DNA from: Owenia fusiformis
Lineage: Eukaryota; Annelida; Polychaeta; Sabellida; Oweniidae
Direction of reading: 5' to 3'
Assembly: GCA_903813345.2 (NCBI GenBank)
Contig: CAIIXF020000007.1
Span: forward strand, 9,493,730 to 9,553,729
DNA length: 60,000 nt
The notes under the pieces are model-generated. The model searched no databases, was not told where the DNA came from, and saw only the letters and a program-made list of their open reading frames with translations. Position 1 is the first letter of the stretch. Every line of letters starts with the position of its first letter. The translations under genes were made by a program, and so were the position numbers. Shown here piece by piece: positions 1 to 13,600 of this stretch.

Positions 1-145
1 TTGTACTGTATCATTAGTACTTTATATTTCTTAGAAAAGAAGATACTAGAATAGTAGATTTCTCCAAAGTTCAAGGTCATTTTGTTTTTTGCAGACATCT
101 TTTGAATTTTTGTCCCAATGTCCCTCAAATTGATATATCAGTCCA

Positions 146-1577
146 TAGGCCATAGGGGGCCACTACCATGCTATTGAGGGCCACTTGCATGTTTTGGATG
201 CCATCTAGGCCACTTAAATTTCTTTTTGGACCACAGGGGTCTACTAGGATGCATTATGGGGCAGCGGGGGTCAACTGGAATACGTTTGGGGCTTGGGGGC
301 CACCGGGATGCTTTTATGGGTCACAGGGGGCCACCAGGGTGCTTTTGATGGCCATGAGGAGCCATTTGCATGCTTCTGGCGGCTTCAGGGGGCCACTAGG
401 ATGGTTTTGGGGGCCACTTGGGGCCAATAGGATGCTTTCAAGGGCCACTTAGGGGGCATAATGGGGCCCTTGGATGCGTTTTGGGCCGCTGGGTGTCACT
501 AGTATGCTTTTTGGGGGCCACTAAAATGATTTTAGGGTCGACAGGGGCTCATTGGAGTGCTTTTAGAGGCCACATGGGGCCACTGAGATGCTTTGCGGGG
601 TCACAGGGGGCAAATAGGATGCTTTCGGGAGGAGGAGGAGGCATAATGGGGCCACTTGGATGATTTTTGGGCCACTAGGTGTCACTAGTATGCTTTTTGG
701 GGGCCACTGGGGCGGTAAATGGGAAGCCTTTTGGGCCACTGGGGGCCATTAGATAGGTTTTAGGGCCCATTGAAGTGCTTTTAGAGGCTACCTGGGACCA
801 CTGAGATGCTTTTTGGGATCACAGGGGGGCAATTGGATGCTTTCGGGGGCTACTAGGATGCTTTTATGGGGCACTGGGTGTCACTAGTATGCATTTTGGG
901 GGCCACTGGCGGGAGAAATGGGAAGCTTTTGGGGCCACTGGGGGCAACTAGAATGATTTTTGAGGCCACTGGGGGCCATTAGAATGGTTTTAGGGCCGAT
1001 TGAAGTGCTTTTAGAGGCTACCTGGGGCCACTGAGATGCTTTTTGGAGGCCAATGGGATGCTTTCGGGGTCCATTAGGATGCTTTTAGGGGGCATAATGG
1101 GGCCACTTGGATGCTATTTTGGGCCACTGGGTGTCACTAGTATGCTTCTTGGGGGGTCACTGGGGGGCAACTGGGAAGCTTTTGGCCACTTGGGGCCACT
1201 GAGATGCTTCTCGGGGCAACGTTTTGGGGCCACAGAGGGCCACTGGGTTGATGTCATGGGTCACAGAGGGGTACTATGATACTTTTGAGGGATCATAGCA
1301 GCACTAATTTGTTTTTGGGGGCCACTGGGGACAACTAGGATGCTTTTGAGGACCACATGGGGCCACTATGATGCTTTTGGGGGGCATCTGGGGGCTATTG
1401 GGATGCTTTGTGGGGCATCTGGGGACCACTAGGATGATTTTGGGAGTCATAGGAGCCGCAAGTATGCTTAGAGGGGCAACAGGAGCCACTAGAATGCTTT
1501 TGGGGGCCACTTTGGGGCACTGGGATGCTTTCTCGGATCATATGGGGGCACTGCCGTGCTTTTGAATGTCACTGGGG
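146..1577. repeat. G-rich degenerate minisatellite
   Basis: The stretch is built of imperfect copies of a unit of about 30-31 bases around the words GGGGGCCACTGGGATGCTTT. Some units are longer. Between about 307 and 430 the word ATGCTTT or a close variant recurs every 30-31 bases. G runs of four to seven bases are common on the plus strand. Several open frames of 60-95 codons cross it on both strands, but they only reflect the repeat (runs of GPLG, ATRML and similar) and differ in frame from block to block, so no protein is called. Confidence 0.85.
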
Positions 1578-2450
1578 CCAATTAGTATTGAATTATAACA
1601 AACAGACTAAGTTTAAGTTAATGACAGTGTAAATTACAAGTTTGTAAAAGTTATGATATTATAAATAGGTTTTACAATTCCGAAATCATAACCTCTTAAC
1701 CCAAAATGTTATCATGGGCACTTGTGTCCATGTCCAATATTTGGGATGCCTCTAGAACAAAAACTAATTTTAGTTATGCTACCCAGGTTAGAAAAACATA
1801 AAAATTATTTTTAAAAAATACTAATGCATTCAATCTGTTGTCATTATTGGGTTAAAATGCTTTTGACTTGAAGCTTCTAGCTCAATTTTGAAGGAAGTTG
1901 CATCAATTTTTGTAAAATTCATCTTAAAAACATTTTTGGGTTGCTTATGCCACAATCGCCCCCCCCCCCTCGACTGAAAGCTGGCTGCACCCCTGATTAA
2001 TGATTGCCCTTATGACATAATAATATAACACAATCCAAATTAAATAATTTTCTATAGTTATTACATTATTTTGTCATCAAAATATTAAAAAGAATACATG
2101 TCAGTCAACTGGTCAAAATGTAACATTTCCTAAAGAATTCTTGTTTACAGCGGATCGTTTTGCTACATGATGTTACCATAGCAACAGTGTGAATTGAACA
2201 TTTTTTATTTGAATTAGACATCTTTCATTACATTTATTCAATTTTTCTATGACCATAAATGTATGAATGAAATAAACATATAAACTCAACTAAAAGAAAT
2301 AAACTAGTTGAAAGCATTACTGACCATTTTAAAGACAGTAATTTCACAGAGTTATACATCATGATTAAGATAAAATATGCAAGAACAAACAGTTATGACG
2401 TCATAATTAAGATGCAAATCATCCTTATTGCATATTTGATAAAATATATG
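1578..2450. other. No gene seen; AT-rich spacer
   Basis: AT-rich DNA without a convincing open frame or splice-bounded exon. An 11-base C run lies at 1959-1969. Confidence 0.5.
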
Positions 2451-2783
2451 ATTGCATTATCTATTACCTTTCATTTGGTGCAAATTTCATCTAAAGCTGA
2501 GCAATAATGACGAAGATATGGGCCAAACACTGAAAAGAGCCCCTAAAAGTGGGTGTGGCATATTTACTTTGTTACCATAGTGACGCTGCCGCGGATTCAG
2601 AATTGCCAACTTAATATATTTTGATTGCATTATCTATTACCTTCCATTTGGTGTGAATTTCATCGAAATCTGAGCAATAATGAAGGAGATAGGGGCCAAA
2701 CACTGAAAAGAGCCCCTAAAAGTGGGCGTGGCTTATTCATTTGGTTACCATAGCAACGCCGTCGCGGATCTAGAATTGCCAAC
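2451..2783. repeat. Tandem pair of a 160-bp repeat
   Basis: Two copies of a 160-base unit lie at 2451-2610 and 2624-2783. Both start ATTGCATTATCTATTACCTT and end GAATTGCCAAC, and both carry CACTGAAAAGAGCCCCTAAA in the middle. They differ at scattered positions, so the duplication is not recent. This is probably a fragment of an interspersed repeat; no coding potential is seen. Confidence 0.75.
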
Positions 2784-4453
2784 ATCATTTTTCTTGGTAA
2801 GTATCACGTATAGTTCATAAAAATGTATGTCGCTTAGCTCGCCTCTAAAAAGGACACGGAACCTCCTATTTGGACTTTTGCTCCCAGACTATAATCAGAA
2901 ATTCACAACTTACATGTCGAAATAGCAACATGAAAGTTATCTTACCCTCAAATAGTACATGTACTTTTAACATACCTTTAATGAAACAGAACCCGTATGT
3001 TCATCTCTGTACTAAATCCAGAATGAAAATATAATTTTACTAAAGAGACTAAATTAAGATTTCAATAACTACGACAAACCAAGAGACTATTGTTTTCGCA
3101 CCTATCAACGCTATTTTCGGAAAGCTTTATCTTAAACGAATTCGAATATGATTCTTTATGCTTAACACACAGAATAGCTATTTTTCAAACATCGAAGTTG
3201 TATTGGTCTGCCTTTTCAGCAGTACACAACCCGTTGACTTGTTTAGAATAAGTACTTGCCACATGTGTGAACATGCGTTGAATCCCTCGCCAAATATATT
3301 TCAATCTCATTGATTTGAAATGCAGTCATTTGATTGGAGGAATTAGCTTCCGGCCGTTGATTGGGAGGGCGCCATAGTCTCGCACCAGTCGTTATGAGAC
3401 ATTGGATTCGAATAACAATGGCGGGTTAAATCTGATTAATTGATGCAAGACAAGTTATGGAATGTCAATTCAATGTTTCCTAATTTAGCATCTCACACTC
3501 AGCAGGAATGTCTTTGAAGTATAGTATGTCAGTATTTTCATCACATAGTATGTCAGTATTTTCCATCACATGGGACAAATGTTTTTTAACAAATTCTGCC
3601 ATGACACTTCTCAGCTTTACAGTGTCTTGTATTTTGATTTTGTGGAATTCCTTCTTTCAGAATATAGTACTTTATGAAAAAATATACACCTCAACGTTAT
3701 CTCCCCTACTTTACTAGGCATCTTCGTAATGACTAGACATCTATTTTCGATCCCCTTTCTTCTGTTGAGGAGAAACCTCAGAAACGATGTTGTCTGAAAT
3801 TAAATACCAATCTTTAGCAATATTATGTTACTCATGCAATTAGGCTCATGCAATCCTTCATTGTGATTATAAAAATAACTTAAAATATGCGATTCAAGCG
3901 AAGAACAGCAGTAATTACTTATTTCTAATATGATGCGTAGGTTGACCTGAGAATAGACCTATATCCCCATCTGAGAAGCTCTGGAGATATACGAGTATGA
4001 ACGGGTGTACTAAATATATTCACCTGTGTCATGTAATATTGCCCTTTGTGATATTAGTAATTTTAGTTATGTGATGCCGTGCGGTATCCATATAACATTT
4101 TAGCTCAACGTATCTAAAATCTAAAATCCGTAACGCATTCACAACCTTTATGAGTAGCATTTCAATTAAGACAAGATGTGGTGCGAATATGTTTTAGCTA
4201 TAACCCATTGTGCGAAACCTCTCTGGTCATGTTTGTAACGTAATACCATGCGGTATCCACGATACGACCTTATTCATATTGGTGTTTAGATTGGGTAATT
4301 TTAGCTTAAAAAAGACCTATTTCACAGTGTAATTTTTCATGACACCGGTGATATATTCCAAAATCTGTATACGGATTTCTACAATCGCATATTCAGGCAG
4401 AACACATGTATTTAACTACCTTCTTTGGATAGAGTGGAATGAAATTAATAACT
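2784..4453. other. No gene seen; holds 3' UTR of the minus-strand gene
   Basis: The part next to 4454 must hold the 3' untranslated region of the minus-strand gene. I found no canonical AATAAA on the minus strand close to the stop codon, so the transcript end is not placed. A 26-base direct duplication (TAGTATGTCAGTATTTTC, twice) lies near 3520-3570. Confidence 0.4.
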
Positions 4454-4689
4454 TTAGACTTTTAACAACAAGTATACATAAACTATACACAACAGAGTTT
4501 GCCAGGATTGACTCATGTTCGCCTCACCAGATCCTGTATTCGGTCCATTGTTTCCCTTGATATTCTCCAATTCAGACTCCACATCAGTTTCAGCATCTCC
4601 AATATTTCCTTCTGACAAAGCCACTTGCTCACGGGGGCTCATATCAGACAGCAGTGCTTCGGCTACCAAATCTAAAAGCCCATCAGAAT
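4454..4689 (-). CDS. Coding exon 10: C-terminus with hydrophobic tail
   Basis: The acceptor TTTATCTAG is followed by 236 nt ending in TAA at 4456-4454. Residues 346-372 (LLDLVAEALLSDM core) are helical and resemble exon 6. Residues 391-406 are rich in G, N and S and offer small-residue omega sites (398-403). Residues 411-421 are hydrophobic. Trp408 is the only tryptophan and Cys413 the only cysteine of the whole protein. Confidence 0.82.
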
Positions 4690-7600
4690 CTAGATAAAAT
4701 TGTGTATATTGAAAAAGAGCCCCATCTTCATTCTTTCAATATGATGGGCCGATCGGTCTAACCTTACCGAGTCAAATTAGTTTCAAAATGAACTACATAA
4801 TTTGCCGCCTTCATAAGAAGCTGCCATTTATTTCATATCAAACTCCCATTAAAGACCATGACCTCTACTTATGGGAGCATTTGAACTCATCAGAGCCAAG
4901 ACTGTAAAAGTGCCTGTCAGAAGGAGTAATTACTACAAGGCCTCAGGATGGAATAGATAAATGACATCAAGAATAAGTGGTCGAAAAGTGTAACACGACA
5001 ATTCATACACCTACGGACCTGATGATGCCTAGAACAGACACATTAGTATTTACTGCTGCTACAGATGTTAAAAATCATTAGTCAGTAAAAGACTAGCGCC
5101 GTTCAATTTCAATTTGCGTTGCAAACATCAAAACAAATGACAGTGTGAATATCCGACCCCTATCCGGCTAACTATGCATCTAATAGCATCAAATATTTAC
5201 TGGATGTACATTAGTAGCAATTTGAATAATAAAGAGGCCTTTGTCTCCTTCGTATGGAAATTATACTGTGATCTAGGACTTTCAGTAAGGCCAATAGAGA
5301 CGGCTATAATAGCAAGGTGCAAGATTTGCAAAAGTAAAACATCATCTTAGTTCACCCATTATCTATCAAGTAGCATCAAACACACTTACCCAGAAGACCT
5401 TGCATATCGGCCTCTGTGATTTTGACATCTTTCAAATCTATAAAAAATTACAAATTTTCTTATGTTTCTTTCATCATTATCTACAAATTATATAGCGCGA
5501 TGTGTAGATATACCAATTACTTTGATGGCATCTCATAAGATATGCACTGTGGAACAAAACGTTGAAGTATTTTCATATTTCTCCTTGGATTTAATCCAAG
5601 GGCACCTCACTCGCAATTTACCATCGCATATTGATAAGTATAAGCAAGGACAGAAGCAAAATTGGACAGTGTTTCAAAACTTAGTACCCATTAAGTCAAA
5701 AAGCTTTAACAAATAAATCAAAATAAACACATTTTATGGGCCATAACACACCTTCAGTCTGCAGCATTGTCTTCAGTAGATCTACTCTCAAGGCTTCTAT
5801 CATTTCGCCAAGGGTTAGCTCCTCTCTCATCTCAGGTTTCAGCTCAATCATAGCCTTGTTCAAATCAAATGTACGAAACTTTCCACTATCTTTTACGGTG
5901 TCCTCCCTTGATTCTCCTTCTTGTTGTTCATTTTCAATAACATCAACACCTGATGGAACTTCAATCTGTTTGGAGGCAATCCCATTTTGTGATGTGTCAG
6001 GTTCAGCTTTTGGAATGTCAGATCGTTTCTCATTTACTTCATTCACGTTTGCATCTTCTTGGAAATTACCTGAAGCCTAAAAGTAATGGACGGAGCGAAT
6101 CTTTAAACTTCAATTGAGAACACATTTAAGACCTCTTTATTATGAATATCAACGATTAGTCCGGAAATACACATATTAACATGTATATAAATAGATGGAG
6201 GTGATACTACCTGTCTAGCATATGGTAATGGGTAACCATACATTAGAACACATGTTTATTCCTTACCAATAGAGCTTCTTCTCTTTCCCTTGATTTTTGG
6301 AGGGTTTGCATCAATCTTGTGAATTCGTTTATGACCTGCTTCTTATATGCCCTTGCCTCTTTTGATGTCATCTACATGATAAAAGATAACATATCATTTT
6401 ACACATGGGTTAATGGCTTCATTTAGTCTTACAGCAAATGTAAGCATTCCATCTCTCCACTACATAACCATCACGTTGAGGTGGACTGTTGCAGAGGCTG
6501 CAGAGGCTAAATTCCAAAGTCAGAGTACCATCTTCACTTTAAACCTGATATCATCAGTTCTTAAGTGTTTGACTGAACGGGTCAATAGTATGTAACAAAG
6601 TAAAATTTATATAACAGTAATATTTTCTGCAAACATTGTGGTAATCAATTGTCCGTTTCAATAATGAGTAAATACAATGCCCCCACACTTCCGTGGATAA
6701 GTCATGGACAAATCTCTTGAAGTTGCTATTATGAGACAGTGCAACATTTGCATTTGTGGAAATAGAATTACCAACAACCTCTGTAATATAGCTTGATAAC
6801 TGAGTTTGATTTACAAAAAGGAAACAACATTATTAAACATAACGACTGATACTCAGACCATCTCTGCCATACAAAGAATCCTTCGAGAAGGAAACTGATA
6901 TGAGGCTGGGATATCTCACAATGATGGAATAGTTGCTTTTCTCAACTTCTCCATTACACTAAGGATTGAATAAGTGTTTCGCTCAACTTGTCCATACTAA
7001 GAAGTGAATAGTTATTTCGCTCAACAACTTCATTACAATGAGGATTGAATGGTTTTAAACTCAATTGTCACACTTGATATGGAATAATAGTTCGCTCAAC
7101 CACTCCATCACACTGAGCATGTTTTATATTAATTTATGACATCTTTTTGTATTCTAACTGTGATTTTCCAAATTTTTTCATTCTGGCATTAAACATCACA
7201 TCTATTTTATAGTTTTAAAATATATTGTATAAAATATCTAAGAAATCGTAAATGAAAGCATTTGACAATTATTCGTGAAATTATTGACACAAAGTTTGAT
7301 TTTCTTCCTGATCAAAATTAATCAGTCACAATCAACTGTTTGTGCGGGTCTTCATTACTATATATTTTTCCAATGGTTTTTGTATGTGTTCTGCTTACCA
7401 TTGAACTATTGACCAGATCTTCCAAAGCAGCGTCAAAGCCAGAGAAGTCATCAGTAGCCAGTAGATACTCTGCAACAGCCTTGGGGCTGAAGTCTATGGT
7501 CAGATCGTCTTCAGGAATAATAGGGACCTAAACATTATTATTAACATATGGTTGTAATGGTGTGTCTGCTTTTAAACACATACATTATTAAAAACAAACA

Positions 7601-10600
7601 GTAGTATTCATTTTACTTAAAGTGAACATTATGCGTAATAAGTTGCCTGAAGACTGTATCATAAAGATGGGTACACAGGTGCTGTTTTATATAGGACTTT
7701 TTCAGTGTTTCTCAGACGTTTTCTGATAACACCCACCGTTGTCATTAAAATGATGACCTGATCACGAGCTCGTGTGTAACTAGATGCACATTATGATATA
7801 CCCTTTTAACTAATGATATCTTAAAATTTGCTACAGAATAATAATATAGTACTTTCCACTTCTCGAGCTTTCTACTAATTAGTTCAAGTATTACCCATGT
7901 TGTTAACTATCATGGATGACAATGAACTGGAATGAAACAATACAAACTGCTAGCTGTGTAATCGTGTTAGTGGAATGTATACTGTAATATTTAGTTTGTG
8001 TGATGTGGTTAATTAACAAAATCCTCGCTGTACCTGAAGACATTTTGAAGACCTTCTTAATAAAGAGAATTATTAAAATAGTAAATACTCCGACAAATAA
8101 AACTAATTCCATCTGTCCTATTTGGTTTACATCATCATGATCTTGTTTCAACATGAGTTAATTGAACTTAATTGAAATGGTCACTTTATTACCATAGTAA
8201 ACCAATATCAAGTCATATATATTTCTGAACATGAACCATATTGAAAAATATATCCGTATCCCAGTTTCCACCAAGAACTGAAATAAAACAAAAATTGACA
8301 AACGTCAAAAGTCACGATTGCAATATAACTATAGCTTCTGATAACGATTATATGTACATAGCACCTGTGTAGGCGTCTTATAGATAATTATCCCCTATTC
8401 GATTTCATTAATCTGAGTATCATTTATAATGGTGCTATAAGGCAGATAAATGTAATCTTGAATTGTTCATTATTTGAAGGATCTCTTGCTCTATATTATT
8501 TCAGATCCTGCTGATATACAAACAATGGGCATTAGTCAACGTGTTGGTTCAACTAACTTTATACTAGGCTAACATCTGACGATTGATTCGCTTTGAAAGT
8601 TGCAAAAGTTGTCTTATCCTTATTTCTATTAGAAATAACAGAGGGTATCGTAACATCATTTGTGTGTATTTATTACTGATGTAATATTTCTGGCTTTAGC
8701 GGTTGTGTCAAAGTGATATACTCGAGTCTTTCTTCATCAAGTATTAGATGCTTTCGACCAATAAGTATTGACTTCATTTTATTTGCAATCTAAAGGGTGT
8801 GTTAGTGTCACTTTTAGAATATCAAATATGATATTATCGATAAATGCTAGTTGTTTCATATATTGAATATACTTTAAAACTAAGTAGTCTTTCTCTGGTT
8901 ATGTGGTTGTTTTTGCACCCTTTTTCGATATTTAATTCATAATGTACCTCTTCCGATCCAGTCTTCTGATAAGTTCCATGGACACCGAGTGCTGGTATGT
9001 TAACTTCTGTTTCGACCTGTGTTTGTCCATTTTCCGTTTTAGAATGTTGATTGATATCTTTCACAGTGTCCCCATTGTGAAGCTCTACAAAGAGATTCAA
9101 TTTAGTCTAATTTAGATACTTGTGAGACTATGCAGTATGCACCGTGGGGCGTAGAGTAACTAAGGTCGAGTCTAACACCTCAAAATAACATAATTCCCGT
9201 GAAAAGTCGATGATTATATTAAGCATGAATACATTATTACAATATTTCGTGTCATAATTTTAATAGCTTAACCCAGACGCTGATGTGTCACAGAGTTCTA
9301 ATAATGACATTCTAATTGAAACTGCATGAAATGCAGTCATCGTTTTTCTTGTTTGTATATGTGTTCTGAATTAGTAGGCGTTGACTTACCCCACAGGGGC
9401 TTTACGATAATTGATATTTTCAAAATCAGTTGTTTTACTGAAGCCTGTGCTGTATGTGTTGATACCAGGTGCATTTGATGTGCTCTATTTTAAAGTCATC
9501 ACAACTAGTTATCATAATCATGCGATGTATACTGATAATATTGCTTATTATTTCTCAAAAACAGCTTAAATGATGATTTTTGTGGTGATACAAAACCGGA
9601 TTACAGTACATACAGAGCATCGATTGCGTTGATATTTTTCATACTACATAAAACATATGTTTGACATCAGGTCTTAAAAGGGCGATGTTAGATGTGTGTT
9701 ACCCATCAATGAAATGCTTTTTCTATGCATATACCATTTGTCTAATATTTTGTATCCTCCAACACACTGTTTAAATTAACATTGCTGTTGCATCATTTGT
9801 TTGAGATTTCGCCAGAAAGTGCCTCTTAAATGACAGACAATGAAAACATTAGACAAAATATTGTTATTTTTATGGTGGATTCTGGTTCTTTTCAATATAT
9901 ATTGCATGGTCATGGTAAACAGTTGCGTTGCCATTACAATAGCACACATATATAGTGTCGTTGATCTCAATACACATGGCGCAGGATGCGGTAGAATAGC
10001 AGAATTCATGGAATTTAAAAAATATCAATTATCGTAAATTTACCCATAGACAGAAAAATACATTATTTGTTGTAGCATATGAAAATAATATTATCACGTT
10101 CAAGACAAGGCAAAAAGCATCCAAGACATACCGATTTCCTCATTGTGCCCCTCTCCAGTTGAGTCACCGTCGATAGACGTAAAATGTTGTTCAGATAAAA
10201 GGGCTTTTTCAAGTTTCTCTGTCTCTTCAATCTGATCTTCACGCACCTTTGGAACTCTTAATAGTGGCTTTTCCTCTAAAGTGGAAATGAGAGTCATATT
10301 AGTAAAGCGATCAAGTGGATAAAACAATCAGATTCTTTCCTATTCTATGTACGTACCACCTACAGGTTTTTATCCTGCTTTGTTTTTCTACTTAGTCAAC
10401 ATTATTAAAACGAGGTCAGTGTCTCTCTGTATTCGCTTGTCTAATCATGTTGGCGATGTTCAGACATGCCGAGGCAGATGTATTTCTTTGCAAAAGGAGA
10501 ATCGTTGCACATGGAAGCTGTCATCAAATATACGACACGTATCAACTAATTAAATGCCTAGTATCTCATTTTAGTTGTCCGTATTTCTAAGTGCAAAGGA

Positions 10601-13600
10601 GGAAATTCATAACATTTATAGAAACTTGATGTTCCTAGCAACACAAATGAGAAGACTTCACTTTCAAAATCATAGATTAAAATCTTTGTTGACATATTAG
10701 CACCAAACAAAAATTTTAAAAAGGCCTTAGTTACCCTACTATCACACCAAACTAGTTCTCACTACGTTCTCGAAAACGGGCTTCAACGAACGGCTGGACG
10801 TACTTAGAACCGTTTGGGGTCTATTTATAAACTTCATCAAACGTACTCGAACGGGTAGGTCCTCTAGAACTTAGAACATGCTCAAAATGTTCTCTTGGTC
10901 GTCACGTTCTACAATTAGAACGAGTAACACCCTACTAACGACAAGCTGGACGTAGTACGAACGGAACCGTCGTACTTCAATCCTACTAGACCTTCTAGAC
11001 TAAGGGACGCGTTATACGACGTTACACACCGACGTGGTGCGACCTGAACGAACTGCGAATGAACGTATTGAAGACTGTTTATGAACTAAGTAGCTAATTA
11101 TTTGAGACATATTTCCCGACCACAGCCAGATTGAGCCCGTTTTACGACATTTTCGTAGGACTGGCAATAACGGGTAAGAACTAAGAACTAGTTTGGTGTG
11201 ATAGGTGGGTAAAGCTTTAAACCTGCACATCGCTCCAAAACGCAATATGTTGACATATATTGTTTTTACATTTTCAAGCTCTAATATAAAGTTTATGTAA
11301 ATAAAAATTGTTTTTTTCTGCGTAATATCAAAGAACAATCATTTAGTTAAAAAAATAAAAAGGCCTCCCGCGTGCTAAGCGAGGATTCTACCGCTAGACC
11401 ACCGTGTTATTATGAACGGTGGAAGTAATTAAACGCTACTTATTTTGAATGCTATGATTCGGAAGTGACGTCACGTTCTTCATTTAGAAACCTTTCCAAA
11501 ATCATATCGCCGGCTCCAATCGAAGCAATTCAATGAAAAATCTTTGAAATGACACATTTATCGTAAGTATTTCTACACAAGATTTGCCCCATTTGTTCAT
11601 CATTCTATAATCTTTCATTAAGCTCAAAATGATAAAGTTCTCCCCCGAAACAACCCAAGATTGCGTTTCGGAGCGAAGTCCAGCTTTAATGTCCTGTTTA
11701 AGAACCCCTAATCTAACTATTGAAAATGGATTCTAGCAATACTCGCCAACATGAATCTACTTGTTGAGACTCGATCAACTCGAGTTCTTAGAAAATAAAG
11801 ACTGTTTTCCGTCGGTTACATACAGGTTCAAACAGTTCTCCTTTATTCATCTTTAAAATTAGAAAGTTTCTCAAGAAACTCAGACCTCATGACCATCTCC
11901 CTATCTACAATGGATTTTACTGCGTCACCTCATTGATAACCAGAACGCTTATCGGAAAACATCGATTTTTATAGTTTTATGTCTCTGTATAATGGAAATA
12001 AAAGGACACTGGCAATAAAAGATGATTCAGGTTTCCCAGAATCCCCATTCACCTGCTTTATTTTATTTCATTATTTCAGGTATTTACTATTCCAAGCTTG
12101 AAAAAGGTCTCTAATAGATACTTAATCAGTGTGATACCTTTTAATCTTGACACTAACACTCTAAAGGTGTGATGAATTATCCTTCCAAGCTGCCCACGTA
12201 GTAATAACTCATGGAGAACCGTGTGTTTCTAGGATTTCTAATTATACAGGGTGTTCAAAAAAAAACGCAACCCAAAGAAATCGCTATATTTTGAAAAATA
12301 CTGGTTCAATTATGTTCATATTTTCAGGAAATAAAGAAGAGACTGTGTATGTATAGCTCCTGTAAATGGTTAGTTGTAAAACATGATGCCTTGGACACCT
12401 GCTCAAAAGACACTTGTTCTAGGAAAATACGAAAAACGAAGTGACGGGTGACTGCAACCTCAAAAAATTAAATAACTTTCTAACCATAGTGTTTTGGCTC
12501 TTTGGCTCAGGGGGACTTAAGAAGGCATTTTGACCATGACTGTAAAGTCCCTGGAGTGATTTTGATGAAACTCCACAAATTCACCACACATTGAATGAGG
12601 ATACGTTATCCCAAATTTGAAGTGCCAAAACACCATGGTTACAAAGTTATTTGGTTTTATTGCTGTGGCAGTCACCTGTGACTGCGTTTTCATGTTTTCC
12701 TAGAACAACTGTCATTTGAGCAGGTGTCCAAGGCATCATGTTTTACAACTTACTGACAACAGGAGCTATACATACACAATCTCTTCTTTCTTTTCCTGAA
12801 AAAATGAACATTATTGAATTAGTATTTTCGGAGATATAGTGATTTTCCATTCGCGTTTTTCGTATTTTGCTAGTACAATTGTCTTTTGAGCAAGTGTCCA
12901 AGACATCATGTTTTACAGCTAACTATAAACAGGGGCTATACATACACAGTCTCTTCTTTCTTTCCTGAAAATATGAACATAATTGGATGAGTATTTTCCA
13001 AGATATAGCGATTTCCTTGGGTTGCGTTTTTTTTTTGAACACCCTGTATTTGTCTAAGTCTTTATGGTGGTATTTAAGGTACATGTATGCTGGACATAAC
13101 CTTGACTCTAATTTAGATTTTTGAAATAGAATATATACTATGAATGGAATTGGAGATAGCACAGTGTATCGGTATAAGTGTTTGTAAAGACTCCAAATTT
13201 CAATGTACGCCTTTGTGTTTGTTATTTTACTGACACCCACGGGTTTTCAGGGTATAAAAAGTGGAAATGGTGATTCCAAACACTAATCATATCCTCAAAA
13301 TTTGAAAGGTTGATTCCTGGCCAAATGGCTTCTCCCTCGGGACATAGTTGGATGTAGTCGACATGGTTAATACTGTGGTACTACACCTGTGGCCTCACCG
13401 ACACCATCAACTGGGCACATTTGAACAGAATCACAAGAAGTGTGTCATTCTCCACATATGAGTATAATATTTCATTATTTGGTTTCATATTCCATTTTAC
13501 TGGACTCTTTATTTTCCATTAACTCTATAGTTATTCTGCATCTAGAATTAAGAAATACTTTTTTACCCTAGGTCTGCATATAGGAATTACTTACCGTCTG

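Noticed and set aside
168-1565. Open frames of 60-95 codons in the G-rich minisatellite
   Set aside because: They follow the repeat unit on both strands, shift frame between blocks and show only GPLG/ATRML-type repeats.
11012-11338. 108-codon minus-strand frame in intron 3
   Set aside because: It overlaps the end of the 482-bp MITE and has no recognised content.
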